A stretch of 36,610 nt of DNA from Bacteroidales bacterium. Lineage in GTDB: Bacteria > Bacteroidota > Bacteroidia > Bacteroidales > JAFGUD01. Location of the stretch: assembly GCA_016938685.1 (NCBI GenBank), contig JAFGUD010000212.1, positions 1 to 36,610 on the forward strand, in the 5' to 3' direction. Made by a program: the position numbers and the translations under genes. The notes beneath the pieces are model-generated. The model saw only the letters and a list, made by a program, of their open reading frames with translations. It was not told where the DNA came from and did no database searches. Of this stretch, positions 24,872 through 36,530 are shown piece by piece (position 1 is the first letter of the stretch; each line of letters starts with the position of its first letter).

Positions 24872-25128
24872 TAGAATGATAGAATAATTGAATAATTGAA
24901 TAATAGAATGATAGAATGATAGAATAATAGAATGATTGAATAATAGAATGATTGAATAATAGAATAATAGAATGATAGAATAATAGAATAATAGAATGAT
25001 TGAATAATAGAATGACAGAATGATAGAATGAGTGAATAATAGAATGAGTGAATAATAGAATAATGGAATAATTGAATGACAGAATAATAGAATGAATGAA
25101 TAATAGAATGAATGAATAATAGAATAGC
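24857..25128. repeat. Indel-free octamer array WGAATRAN after tpiA
   Basis: From 24865 I count 33 consecutive 8-nt units to 25128 with no insertion or deletion. One further unit, AGAATGCA (24857-24864), lies inside the tpiA coding sequence. GAAT at positions 2-5 is invariant in all 33. In all but the last unit, variation is limited to position 1 (A or T, once G), position 6 (A or G) and position 8. Units beginning with T are TGAATAAT in nine of ten cases. The array is full of stop codons in all plus-strand frames. No gene is present in 24872-25284. Confidence 0.95.
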
Positions 25129-25173
25129 GCCTTAATAGTGTGTTAAAATTATATTGTTATTAAATTATTCAAA

Positions 25174-25271
25174 ATTCAAGTATTCAAGCTTTGAGTCATT
25201 CAAGCATTCAGTCATTCAAGCATTCAGTCGCATTCAAGCATTCAAACATTCAGTCATTCATTTATTCAGGC
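25174..25271. repeat. Second octamer array ATTCARKC, complementary core, before recQ
   Basis: Twelve 8-nt units alternate mainly between ATTCAAGC and ATTCAGTC, with one 2-nt insertion (GC, 25230-25231) and one divergent unit (TTTGAGTC). Eleven share the core ATTC, the reverse complement of the GAAT core in the array after tpiA. A 45-bp AT-rich spacer (25129-25173) separates them. The array ends 13 bp before the recQ start. Confidence 0.88.
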
Positions 25272-25284
25272 ATAAGTAAAAAGA

Positions 25285-27198
25285 ATGAGCATTTATACCG
25301 ACATATTAAAAAAATACTGGGGTTATCCCGGGTTTAGACCTTTGCAGGAGGATATAATTGTTTCTGCGGCTGAACACAAGAAAGATACTCTCGGTCTTTT
25401 GCCTACCGGAGGCGGAAAATCTATTATTTTTCAGGTTCCGGGGTTGGCTCATGACGGTATGTGTATAGTTGTAAGTCCTTTGATTGCTTTGATGAAAGAT
25501 CAGGTGGAAAATTTGAAAAAGCAAAAAATTTCGGCAGCTGCAATTTATACCGGAATGACGAAAAAAGAGATTGATTTAACATTTGAAAATGCTATTAAAG
25601 GAGAATACAAGTTTTTGTATTTATCGCCTGAAAGACTTGGAACAAACCACTTTTTGGAGAAGTTGACTCAAATGAAAATCAATCTTTTGGCTATTGACGA
25701 AGCACATTGTATTTCGCAATGGGGCTACGATTTTCGTCCTTCATATTTGCAAATTGCAGAATTTAGAAAGTATATACCTGATGTTTCTGTTTTAGCACTA
25801 ACCGCAACTGCTACGCCGGAAGTTGTTGTTGATATTCAGGATAAATTAGCATTCAAAGAAAAAAATGCTTTTCGTAAAAGTTTTGAGCGGAAAAATGTTG
25901 TTTACCTTGTCAGAAGGACTGAAGATAAATTTGGTCAATTGCTCAAACTCGTTAATGGAATACAAGGAACCGGAATTGTTTACGTAAGAAGCAGAAAACT
26001 GACTGAAAAAGTTGCTGCTTTTTTGCAGTCTCATGGTGTTTCGGCAGATTTTTATCACGCCGGAATTGAACCCAGAGAAAAGGATCAAAAACAAAACGAT
26101 TGGAAACACGATAAAATAAGAATAATTGTTGCTACAAATGCTTTCGGAATGGGAATTGACAAATCCGATGTGCGTTTTGTAATTCATATTGACCTTGCAG
26201 ATTCACTAGAAGCATATTTTCAGGAAGCAGGACGGGGTGGGAGAGACTTAAACGATGCTTATGCGTTTTTGCTTTTTAATGATGATGACGTTCAGAATTT
26301 ACGTGATAATGTTGATAAATCCTATCCTCCGAAAGAAACAATTTTTTCAGTTTACGAAGCTTTGTGCAATTATCTTAAAATTCCAGTCGGGAATGGAAAA
26401 GGGCAAGAGTTTGAGTTTGTTTTATCTAAATTTGCACAAACTTTTGATTTTAAACCGTTAGAAGTATATAGTAGTTTGAAATTTTTGCAAAAAGAAAAAT
26501 ATTTGGAATATTCCGATGAGATTTTTACTCGTTCTAAAATCCATGTTATTTTATCTCGCGAAGATTTATATAAATTTCAAGTTGAAAAACCTAAATATGA
26601 TGGCTTTCTAAAATTTTTGCTCAGAAATTTCTCAGGTTTATTTTCTGAATATGTTCAAATTGATGAATATCAAATGGCTAAAATGGCTAAAACTGAGCCT
26701 CGTGTCATTTTTATGCATCTTGAAAAATTGGCACAAGCAGGAGTTATTGATTATTTGCCCAAAAAAACTACTCCTTATATTACTTTTTTAGAAGACAGAC
26801 AGCATCCAAAATCTTTTCGAATTAGTTCTGAGAATTATGATATGCTGAAAGTAAAGTATATTGAAAGAATTGAGGCTGTTATTAGTTATGTGCAAAGAGA
26901 AGATAAATGTCGTAGCCGATTATTGTTGGAATATTTTGGCGAAAAAGATGCTCCAAATTGTGGTAGATGTGATGTTTGTCATAATAAAAAAAGGAAATCT
27001 CCTGATGGATTTAAAGCTCTTAGAGAAACAATATTTGGGTTTTTAGAAGTTCATAATATGTCTTCAAAAGAGTTGATAGAGAAATTAACAGGAGACGAAG
27101 ATAATATTCAGCGTGTGATTAGAAGTATGCTAGATGATGGGGAAATAATAATGACTGATGATAGAAAATTAAAATTAGTAAATAAAAAAAATAATTGA
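25285..27198 (+). CDS. recQ: ATP-dependent DNA helicase RecQ
   Basis: RecQ is a 3'-5' DNA helicase used in recombination and replication fork repair. The 637-residue protein has GFRPLQ (motif 0), Walker A TGGGKS (41-46), DEAH (138-141) followed by the RecQ-specific loop CISQWGYDFRPSY, LTATATP, IVYVRSR, ATNAFGMGIDK and QEAGRGGRD. The RecQ C-terminal zinc site is CRSRLL followed by NCGRCDVC, with a winged helix before it. No HRDC domain is present; a short winged-helix-like tail ends the protein. The start MSIYTDILKKYWGY is conserved in form. Confidence 0.95.
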   Translation: MSIYTDILKKYWGYPGFRPLQEDIIVSAAEHKKDTLGLLPTGGGKSIIFQVPGLAHDGMCIVVSPLIALMKDQVENLKKQKISAAAIYTGMTKKEIDLTFENAIKGEYKFLYLSPERLGTNHFLEKLTQMKINLLAIDEAHCISQWGYDFRPSYLQIAEFRKYIPDVSVLALTATATPEVVVDIQDKLAFKEKNAFRKSFERKNVVYLVRRTEDKFGQLLKLVNGIQGTGIVYVRSRKLTEKVAAFLQSHGVSADFYHAGIEPREKDQKQNDWKHDKIRIIVATNAFGMGIDKSDVRFVIHIDLADSLEAYFQEAGRGGRDLNDAYAFLLFNDDDVQNLRDNVDKSYPPKETIFSVYEALCNYLKIPVGNGKGQEFEFVLSKFAQTFDFKPLEVYSSLKFLQKEKYLEYSDEIFTRSKIHVILSREDLYKFQVEKPKYDGFLKFLLRNFSGLFSEYVQIDEYQMAKMAKTEPRVIFMHLEKLAQAGVIDYLPKKTTPYITFLEDRQHPKSFRISSENYDMLKVKYIERIEAVISYVQREDKCRSRLLLEYFGEKDAPNCGRCDVCHNKKRKSPDGFKALRETIFGFLEVHNMSSKELIEKLTGDEDNIQRVIRSMLDDGEIIMTDDRKLKLVNKKNN

Positions 27199-27264
27199 AC
27201 TTTATAGTGAGGTAACTTGCTGAATTTTTAATGTTTAACTTGATAATATAGAAACTTAAACTCG

Positions 27265-27312
27265 ATAACTGTTTAACTGGTTAACAGGTTAACTGGTTAA
27301 CTCGATAATTAA
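27265..27312. repeat. Octamer array TTAACTGG before the DUF721 gene
   Basis: Six in-register 8-nt units: ATAACTGT, TTAACTGG, TTAACAGG, TTAACTGG, TTAACTCG and ATAATTAA. It shares the 10-mer ACCAGTTAAC (reverse strand) with the array at 18723. It ends six bases before the DUF721 start codon. Confidence 0.75.
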
Positions 27313-27318
27313 AAAGAA

Positions 27319-27612
27319 ATGGCTAAAAAAAGCACTCCAAAACCGTTAGGAAATATTCTTGAAACATATATAAAGGCTCTTGGACACGAAGACAAATATT
27401 TGGCAGCAAAAATAGTAAATAATTGGGACGAAATTGTGGGGAAAGCTGTTGCCAATAACACACAAGAATTATTTGTTGAGAATAAAGTACTTTATGTAAA
27501 AGTTGAATCATCTATTTTGAAACACGAATTAAATTTCATCAAATCAGGTTTGATAGATAAAATTAATAAGTATCTGGAAAAAAACATTATACAAAACGTA
27601 GTGATTTATTAA
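27319..27612 (+). CDS. DUF721 family protein (DciA-like)
   Basis: This 97-residue protein belongs to DUF721, the domain found in DciA, the ancestral loader or operator of the replicative helicase DnaB. Visible features are LGNILETYIKALG, the family Trp in IVNNWDEIVG, and the KH-like strand-helix ending VLYVKVESSILKHELNFIK. Family members are basic and act on DNA. A replication role fits its position after recQ but is inferred. The gap from recQ carries the octamer array. Confidence 0.85.
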   Translation: MAKKSTPKPLGNILETYIKALGHEDKYLAAKIVNNWDEIVGKAVANNTQELFVENKVLYVKVESSILKHELNFIKSGLIDKINKYLEKNIIQNVVIY

Positions 27613-27633
27613 AATATTCTTTGTCAATTATTT

Positions 27634-27663
27634 TTTGTCATTTTTAGTAAAATATTAAATTTA
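27634..27663 (+). promoter_or_regulatory. Candidate promoter for the M19 dipeptidase gene
   Basis: TTTG (27634-27637), an 18-bp spacer and TAAATTTA (27656-27663) match the Bacteroidota pattern with one mismatch. The start codon is 11 bp downstream. Confidence 0.4.
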
Positions 27664-27674
27664 AAGCCAAAAAA

Positions 27675-29249
27675 ATGACAAAGATTACTCCCAAAACCTC
27701 AAAATTGCAATTTGCCGATTTGCATTTGCATTCCACATTAAGGCCTTTCGCTCAGTTTTGTGTCAAACCCGATGATGAAAAAGCGAGCATTTGGTATCAG
27801 GATAAAGCTCCCGATAATCCTTCAGGACGTGCTAAAAATTACACCCAATCCGATTTTACAAGTTTAACCCAGGGTGGCGTAAAATTAGCTTTTACAGCAA
27901 TGTATCCGATAGAGCAAGGTTGGTTTGACATTCTAGAAGCATTGGGAATTACGTCTGATGATGATTTGGAAATGATTCTTAATTTTGTTCAAAATAAAAA
28001 AAGTAAAAATAAGCATCCTATATTTGGGAGATTAGAAAAAGTGCTTGAAGATAAAAAAGATAAAGATGATATTATTGATGAAATAATTGCAATAATTGGT
28101 CATTTTGTTACTTCTCTGCCTGTTAAAAGAATAAGAGAAATAATAGAACCTACATATAATTATTATGAAGCACTAAAGGAAGAACTTAATTATCTTGAAA
28201 ATCAATGTAATAGTTCCGGTAAAAAAGCTGTTATTCCAGAAAACAGAGATGAATTATTAACTCTTTTAGATGATGACGAAACGATTGTTGTTATTCCGAC
28301 AATTGAAGGCGGAGCTTCGTTTGTAGGCGGTAATGCTGAAACAATAGAGAATAAAAATTTAGATTTTAGTCAAATTAAGGCAAATATCAGGGAGATTAAA
28401 ACTGCTCATAAGGTTTTTTTTGTAACACTTTCTCATCATTTTTACAATGGATTTAATGGTCATGCACAGAGTGTTTACGGAACAGGACGTGTTGGAGTAG
28501 ATCAAATGCTTGGAAAAGGAAACATCATAACTGAGAACGGCTGGGAAATAGTAAGACAGTTGCTTTCGATAGGCGAATACAAAGACAAAAATGAAGGGAA
28601 ACGAATATTAATAGACACAAAGCATCTAAGTGTGCCGGCTAGAATTGAATATTACAATTTTATTGCGAAATATAATGCGAAAAATCCTTCAGATAATATT
28701 CCAATAATATCCAGTCATAGTGCTTTTTCGGGTATTAATAAAATTGAAGATATTGGTGCGAACTCAGGTTATTATAGTGAATATGAGGTTAATATAGCAG
28801 AACAAGAAGTTGAGGCAATTTACAATTCAAAAGGTTTAATAGGACTAAATTTTGATCAAAATGTATTGAGTAAAAAACCGAAAAATGCAGGTAAAAAAGC
28901 TACAAAAAACTGGTCAAATGAAGAATGGGCACAGTTATTTGTCGATAATTTATTAGGAATGGTCGAAGCTTTTGCAGCAAAAAAGGACTCATTGAACATT
29001 AATATTTGGGATATTTTTACAATCGGTTCAGATTTTGACGGTTTTATTGATCCAACTAATTCTTTTGCCACCGCTGTAAAATTACCATTGTTAAAAGCTA
29101 CTTTAATAGAAGTTTTAGGGGAAAGTAAAAAATTTAAGGAATTGTCGTTTGGTTTGTCAGCCGAAACAGTAGTAGAAAAATTCATGGGACAAAATGCAAT
29201 AGAGTTTATAAAGCGAAATTATTGGAAGCGAGAAGAATTAAGTGCCTAA
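27675..29249 (+). CDS. Peptidase M19 / membrane dipeptidase family protein
   Basis: This 524-residue metal-dependent hydrolase is of the amidohydrolase type; relatives cleave dipeptides, including some with D-residues. Metal-site motifs are in order: ADLHLHS (His17, His19), TIEGGASF (bridging Glu), LSHHFYNG, SSHSAFSG and GSDFDGFIDP. No signal peptide or anchor is visible, so it is probably cytoplasmic despite the family name. An insert at about 90-190, rich in Lys and Glu, makes it longer than typical M19 enzymes of about 350-400 residues. A terminator follows. Confidence 0.85.
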   Translation: MTKITPKTSKLQFADLHLHSTLRPFAQFCVKPDDEKASIWYQDKAPDNPSGRAKNYTQSDFTSLTQGGVKLAFTAMYPIEQGWFDILEALGITSDDDLEMILNFVQNKKSKNKHPIFGRLEKVLEDKKDKDDIIDEIIAIIGHFVTSLPVKRIREIIEPTYNYYEALKEELNYLENQCNSSGKKAVIPENRDELLTLLDDDETIVVIPTIEGGASFVGGNAETIENKNLDFSQIKANIREIKTAHKVFFVTLSHHFYNGFNGHAQSVYGTGRVGVDQMLGKGNIITENGWEIVRQLLSIGEYKDKNEGKRILIDTKHLSVPARIEYYNFIAKYNAKNPSDNIPIISSHSAFSGINKIEDIGANSGYYSEYEVNIAEQEVEAIYNSKGLIGLNFDQNVLSKKPKNAGKKATKNWSNEEWAQLFVDNLLGMVEAFAAKKDSLNINIWDIFTIGSDFDGFIDPTNSFATAVKLPLLKATLIEVLGESKKFKELSFGLSAETVVEKFMGQNAIEFIKRNYWKREELSA

Positions 29250-29253
29250 AAAC

Positions 29254-29283
29254 AAAAAAAGCAACTCTTATGAGTTGCTTTTT
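29254..29283. terminator. Bidirectional terminator whose loop holds a stop codon
   Basis: GCAACTC (29261-29267), loop TTAT and GAGTTGC (29272-29278) lie between A7 and T5 runs. On the minus strand the stop codon of the next gene (29270-29268) is in the loop, so that gene's last codons form the stem. Confidence 0.88.
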
Positions 29284-29558
29284 AAAATTTTATCAATTTC
29301 TTTTTTCATTTCTAATAATACACTTTCTGTAACGTTTTCTAGTTCTAGTTTTTCTGCTAAATGAACAAAAAAGATCCAATCTTTATTTTTTTCAATTAAA
29401 TCCAATTCTTTTTTTAGTTCAAATAAATATTCTTCACCTTCAACGTTTTTAGCTAATATAGCGTGATTCCTATATGATTCAGGATTTAATTCATCGTTAA
29501 ACATTGTAAGGAAGTGTTCAAAATACGAATCAGGGTAAAGTTCTTCTAATGTTTTCAT
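29268..29558 (-). CDS. Small acidic alpha-helical protein, unknown function
   Basis: This 96-residue protein has no signal peptide or cysteine. It is strongly charged, with about 20% Glu, and predicted mostly helical (YLFELKKELDLIEKNKDW, VLLEMKKEIDKILKSNS). The opening MKTLEELYPDSYFEHF is distinctive, but I do not recognise the family. Its final codons are part of the terminator shared with the dipeptidase gene. A terminator separates it from the upstream lipoprotein gene, and I found no clear promoter. Confidence 0.6.
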   Translation of the reverse strand: MKTLEELYPDSYFEHFLTMFNDELNPESYRNHAILAKNVEGEEYLFELKKELDLIEKNKDWIFFVHLAEKLELENVTESVLLEMKKEIDKILKSNS

Positions 29559-29572
29559 TGGTATATTTATGA

Positions 29573-29603
29573 GTAAAAAAAAGCTCCCAATTTTGAGAGC
29601 TTT
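29573..29603 (-). terminator. Terminator of the lipoprotein gene
   Basis: On the minus strand, AAAGCTC (29603-29597) pairs with GAGCTTT (29586-29580) and is followed by a T-run (29582-29575). It lies just after the lipoprotein stop. Confidence 0.82.
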
Positions 29604-29616
29604 AAAATATTTTTGC

Positions 29617-30432
29617 TTATTGCATAGAGATTATCTTTTCTCTTTCGTCTTTTGCAATAGTCATAAGTTCTTCTAACATTGCATCGTCCATTGTTACTTC
29701 TCCATCTTCGTTAGCAATTATTTTGTCGAAAAAATCTTTAAATCGAACAATAACTAATTCTAATTCTGCAATGTCCGCATTATCTGTTTTGTACTGTTCT
29801 ATTAGTGGAACCAGAGTGTTAACAGTGTATTTTTGTTCTGCAATTTTTTGCGATAAAATACTCTTATCTGTGCTTGTTGCTGCTAATTGAGTAGAAATAT
29901 AAATGCTTTCTATCCATGCTCCGGCAATAACCATAATTGATACGGCTCCTTTGTTTTCATTGTTTAACTTGTTAAAAGTGTCATAGTAAGTATTATTTAC
30001 TATTTTGTACAAAGTATCACCATTGTCAATGTTACGTTCAACACGTTCAACCAAACTTTGATCGATAACTGTAGTAAGCCCCAGTTGGTCGGAAAGTTTT
30101 TTGGAGGCAACCATTATTTCTCTAATTGATTGTGCTTGATTATAAGTAGAAGCATAAGCTAAATCGGCTCCAAATATTCCTAAATTTAATGCTTGTGATT
30201 TTTCCTTGAAATAGTTGTCTACACTATTAACATCGTTTGTTAAACCTCCTATATATGCAGCTCCTGCTTCCTGAAGCATTTGAGTTGTTTCAAAAGGAGT
30301 TGGAATTGGATAAACCAGTTGTTCCATTTGATTATCAATAGTAATATCATTTGTGTTTTCGTTGTCATCTTTACAAGATGCAAAAACGAAGAAAAAAACA
30401 ACTAGTAGAAGTAAAACGGATTTTGTATTCAT
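29617..30432 (-). CDS. Conserved Bacteroidota lipoprotein, unknown function
   Basis: This 271-residue protein has a hydrophobic leader and the lipobox FASC, with Cys20 as the lipid-bearing residue. The mature sequence starts KDDNENTND, a flexible acidic spacer. The rest is predicted helical with no catalytic motif I recognise (PTPFETTQMLQEAGAAYIGG, IFGADLAYASTYNQ). I recall similar lipoproteins in Bacteroidota genomes, all uncharacterised. It has its own near-consensus promoter and a terminator, so it is a single-gene unit. Confidence 0.82.
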   Translation of the reverse strand: MNTKSVLLLLVVFFFVFASCKDDNENTNDITIDNQMEQLVYPIPTPFETTQMLQEAGAAYIGGLTNDVNSVDNYFKEKSQALNLGIFGADLAYASTYNQAQSIREIMVASKKLSDQLGLTTVIDQSLVERVERNIDNGDTLYKIVNNTYYDTFNKLNNENKGAVSIMVIAGAWIESIYISTQLAATSTDKSILSQKIAEQKYTVNTLVPLIEQYKTDNADIAELELVIVRFKDFFDKIIANEDGEVTMDDAMLEELMTIAKDEREKIISMQ

Positions 30433-30512
30433 GTTTTAAAGTTTTTTTATTTAAACACTAATCTTTCAACTTGTGGTCAAATTGATTTTATTTCACAAGT
30501 CTTTTGTTTATG

Positions 30513-30543
30513 CAAAAATAAAATTAAAATTGAAAAACGCAAG
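30513..30543 (-). promoter_or_regulatory. Promoter of the lipoprotein gene
   Basis: On the minus strand, CTTG (30543-30540), exactly 19 bp, then TATTTTTG (30520-30513). This is a perfect -7 box with a three-of-four -33 box. A 7-bp inverted repeat (30469-30475 with 30494-30500) lies in the leader. Confidence 0.55.
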
Positions 30544-30551
30544 TTTATAGG

Positions 30552-32489
30552 CTATTTTTTTCCTTTATTTTTCGTTGCATTCTGTTGCTTTTGCATTTCT
30601 TCCAAGCGTTGTTGGAATTTTGATTTTTTTGGTCCTTTATTGTTTTTTATGTTTTCTCTTAGTTTTGCTAATACTTTATCTTCGTCAATCATTTTACGAA
30701 TAAAAAGAATTTGGAATATTCCTATCACAGTAGAAAGGAAATAATAATAACTTAATCCGGCTGAATAATTATTAAACCAAACTATCATCATTACTGGCAT
30801 TAAATACATCATGTATTTCATTGATTTTGCCTGTGGATTAGATTGATCCATGTTAGAATTGGTTAATACTGTATTTATTACCATTGCAACAGCCATTAAC
30901 ATTGTAAATAAACTGATGTGGTTTCCGAAAATGAAATTCACAACCGGAATATTTGCAGTCCATGAAACAACAGCATCGTATGTTGATAAATCATGTACCC
31001 ATAAGAATGATTGTTGACGCAACTCAATTGATGTTGGAAAAAACCTAAATAAAGCAACTAAGAACGGAAATTGGAAAAGCATAGGCAAACATCCTCCCAT
31101 TGGATTAACTCCGGCTTTTTTGTACAAGTCCATTGTGGCTTGTTGCTTTTTCATTGCATCTTCTTTTTTTGTGAATTTTTCTGTAACCTTGTCTATTTCA
31201 GGTTTTAAAATTCTCATTTTTGCCGAAGAAGCATAAGATTTGTATGTAAGTGGGAAAAGAATTAGTTTTATTAAAATGGTCATTATCAGGATAATAATAC
31301 CAAAGCTTCCAATAAATTTCTCCAAGAAGTTGAAAAGTGGTATTATCGCAACTTTGTTAACAAAACCAATTATGTTTTTTCCAAGAAATATCATTTTTTC
31401 CATGTCTAAATCAAGAGTTTCGTTTACTTGAGTATTTTTTAGAATTTGATATTTATTTGGTCCGTAGTAAAATGCTAATGGAATATTAACATTATTACTG
31501 TGAATAAAAGGAATTGTAATTCTGGAAGTCATATATTTCAGATTAACTGAGTCTTTTTCTGAAATGTCTTCGGTTGATATTTTGGCAAAATCAAAATGCT
31601 CTTTAGAAATAAGCACAGATGCAAAAAATTGTTGTTTGTAGCCAATCCAGGAAACCTTAGATGATATTGATTCTTCGTTAATATTTTTTTTGGGATTTAA
31701 TTTTTCTACACTTGATTGAAAAAGTTTATAATAAAGCATCGTGTTTTGGTTCTCCCATTTTTCGCCTCTTTCCAGATGTTTTAAATACTCGTTCCAATAT
31801 AGTTCTAAATAGGTAGTATTTTTTGGAATAAGGTCATTCAGGTTTACAAAATTGATGTCGAAATCAACCAAATAACTTCCTGGTTTTAAAGTATATAAAT
31901 ATTCTATGTATTTATCTTCTGAAACATTTGCTCTTAAAGAAATTGTTTTTGCTGTTGATGTCGCATCGACTATTGATTCAGTAACAGAAGGCGTAAAATA
32001 TAATTCACTTGTTTTGATTAGTCTTCCTTCGGAGAAAAATTGAAGTTCAAATTCGTTGTCTTCACCATCAAAAAGAATTAAATCCTTCTGGTCGTATGTT
32101 TTATATTTTGTTAAATCAACAGAATAAACTCTTGCTCCTTTTGTTGTAATTTCTACTTTCATCAAGTCGTTTCTGATAGTAAGAAACTCTTGTTCTCCTT
32201 GTGCTGCTTTTGCAAAACTACCGTATTGATTTTGCAGTTGTATGCTTACTAAAGAATCTTTGTTTAGTGTAGTGTCTGTTGCAACAATTTGAGGAATAGT
32301 ATCTTGTGATACAAATTGAATATTGTTTAAGCTATCTTGTTTTGCTTGTTGAAGAACCTGTTCTTGTCTTAGTGAATCCTGTATTCTTTGCTGTCTGTCA
32401 AGGTCTTCTTGTTTTGGTTTCGTAAAATAAAAGAAGCCTAAAAGTATTGCTCCTATCATTAAAAATCCAATAATTTGATTTCTGTCCAT
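30552..32489 (-). CDS. yidC: Membrane protein insertase YidC
   Basis: YidC inserts and folds proteins in the cytoplasmic membrane, alone or with Sec. The 645-residue protein is the long Gram-negative form: an N-terminal membrane anchor (MDRNQIIGFLMIGAILLGFF), a Gln-rich linker, a periplasmic beta-sandwich domain (about 90-340) and the five-helix insertase core from about 370. Core signatures include LILFPLTYKSYASSAKM, KKAGVNPMGGCLPMLFQFPF and LPVMMIVWFNNYSAGLSYYY. The C-terminal tail is basic (KGPKKSKFQQRLEEM, KNKGKK), which fits ribosome contact. It lies 98 bp after pyrG with no promoter seen between. Confidence 0.97.
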   Translation of the reverse strand: MDRNQIIGFLMIGAILLGFFYFTKPKQEDLDRQQRIQDSLRQEQVLQQAKQDSLNNIQFVSQDTIPQIVATDTTLNKDSLVSIQLQNQYGSFAKAAQGEQEFLTIRNDLMKVEITTKGARVYSVDLTKYKTYDQKDLILFDGEDNEFELQFFSEGRLIKTSELYFTPSVTESIVDATSTAKTISLRANVSEDKYIEYLYTLKPGSYLVDFDINFVNLNDLIPKNTTYLELYWNEYLKHLERGEKWENQNTMLYYKLFQSSVEKLNPKKNINEESISSKVSWIGYKQQFFASVLISKEHFDFAKISTEDISEKDSVNLKYMTSRITIPFIHSNNVNIPLAFYYGPNKYQILKNTQVNETLDLDMEKMIFLGKNIIGFVNKVAIIPLFNFLEKFIGSFGIIILIMTILIKLILFPLTYKSYASSAKMRILKPEIDKVTEKFTKKEDAMKKQQATMDLYKKAGVNPMGGCLPMLFQFPFLVALFRFFPTSIELRQQSFLWVHDLSTYDAVVSWTANIPVVNFIFGNHISLFTMLMAVAMVINTVLTNSNMDQSNPQAKSMKYMMYLMPVMMIVWFNNYSAGLSYYYFLSTVIGIFQILFIRKMIDEDKVLAKLRENIKNNKGPKKSKFQQRLEEMQKQQNATKNKGKK

Positions 32490-32563
32490 TTTTTTAAGTT
32501 ATCTTAGTTTTTTTTGTGTATTGTTTTTAGTGCATTGTACACTTTGTAACACTTAATTTTTAT

Positions 32564-36198
<3,635 letters not shown>

Positions 36199-36272
36199 AG
36201 TTTTAAATATGTTTAAATTTAAAAAGAAAAATACACTATAATATTCAAATTTTAGTGCAGTTTTTAGTTAGT

Positions 36273-36298
36273 TAAGATTTTGCATCTAAAAAATCTTA
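36273..36298. promoter_or_regulatory. Hairpin in the DUF349-pyrG leader
   Basis: TAAGATTTT (36273-36281) pairs perfectly with AAAATCTTA (36290-36298). It lies in the predicted leader of about 150 nt between the promoter and the start at 36198. Its role is unknown. Apart from the promoter and a repeat, I see nothing else in 36199-36530. Confidence 0.4.
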
Positions 36299-36354
36299 TT
36301 TTTTCGAGTTCGTTTAAGTAAAATATGTAATTTAATCTTACTTCAAAAGTTTTG

Positions 36355-36385
36355 CAAAAATAACATTTTGCCTTTTTTATCCAAA
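36355..36385 (-). promoter_or_regulatory. Consensus promoter of the DUF349-pyrG operon
   Basis: On the minus strand, TTTG (36385-36382), exactly 19 bp, then TATTTTTG (36362-36355). Both boxes match the Bacteroidota housekeeping sigma consensus without mismatch. Confidence 0.65.
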
Positions 36386-36450
36386 GTATTTGTTCTGAAA
36401 TAATGCTAAATAATTTAGAAACTTAAATTTAGGTAGCTTTTTTAGAGTTA

Positions 36451-36516
36451 AAGTGCATTGTTCATTAGTGCATAGTGTGAAAGTGCATAGTGCATGTTTT
36501 TGGTGCATAGAGCAGA
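36451..36516. repeat. AGTGCAT word repeat before the IS end
   Basis: Units AGTGCATTGTTCATT, AGTGCATAGTGTGAA and AGTGCATAGTGCATG have a period of 15 built from 7-8 nt words, followed by GGTGCATAG. AGTGCATTGT is shared with the flank of the pyrG array. Confidence 0.65.
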
Positions 36517-36530
36517 ACACTTATTTGTCT

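Noticed and set aside
24857..25271. CRISPR-like array between tpiA and recQ
   Set aside because: Units are 8 nt, directly adjacent and have no unique spacers; no cas genes are nearby.
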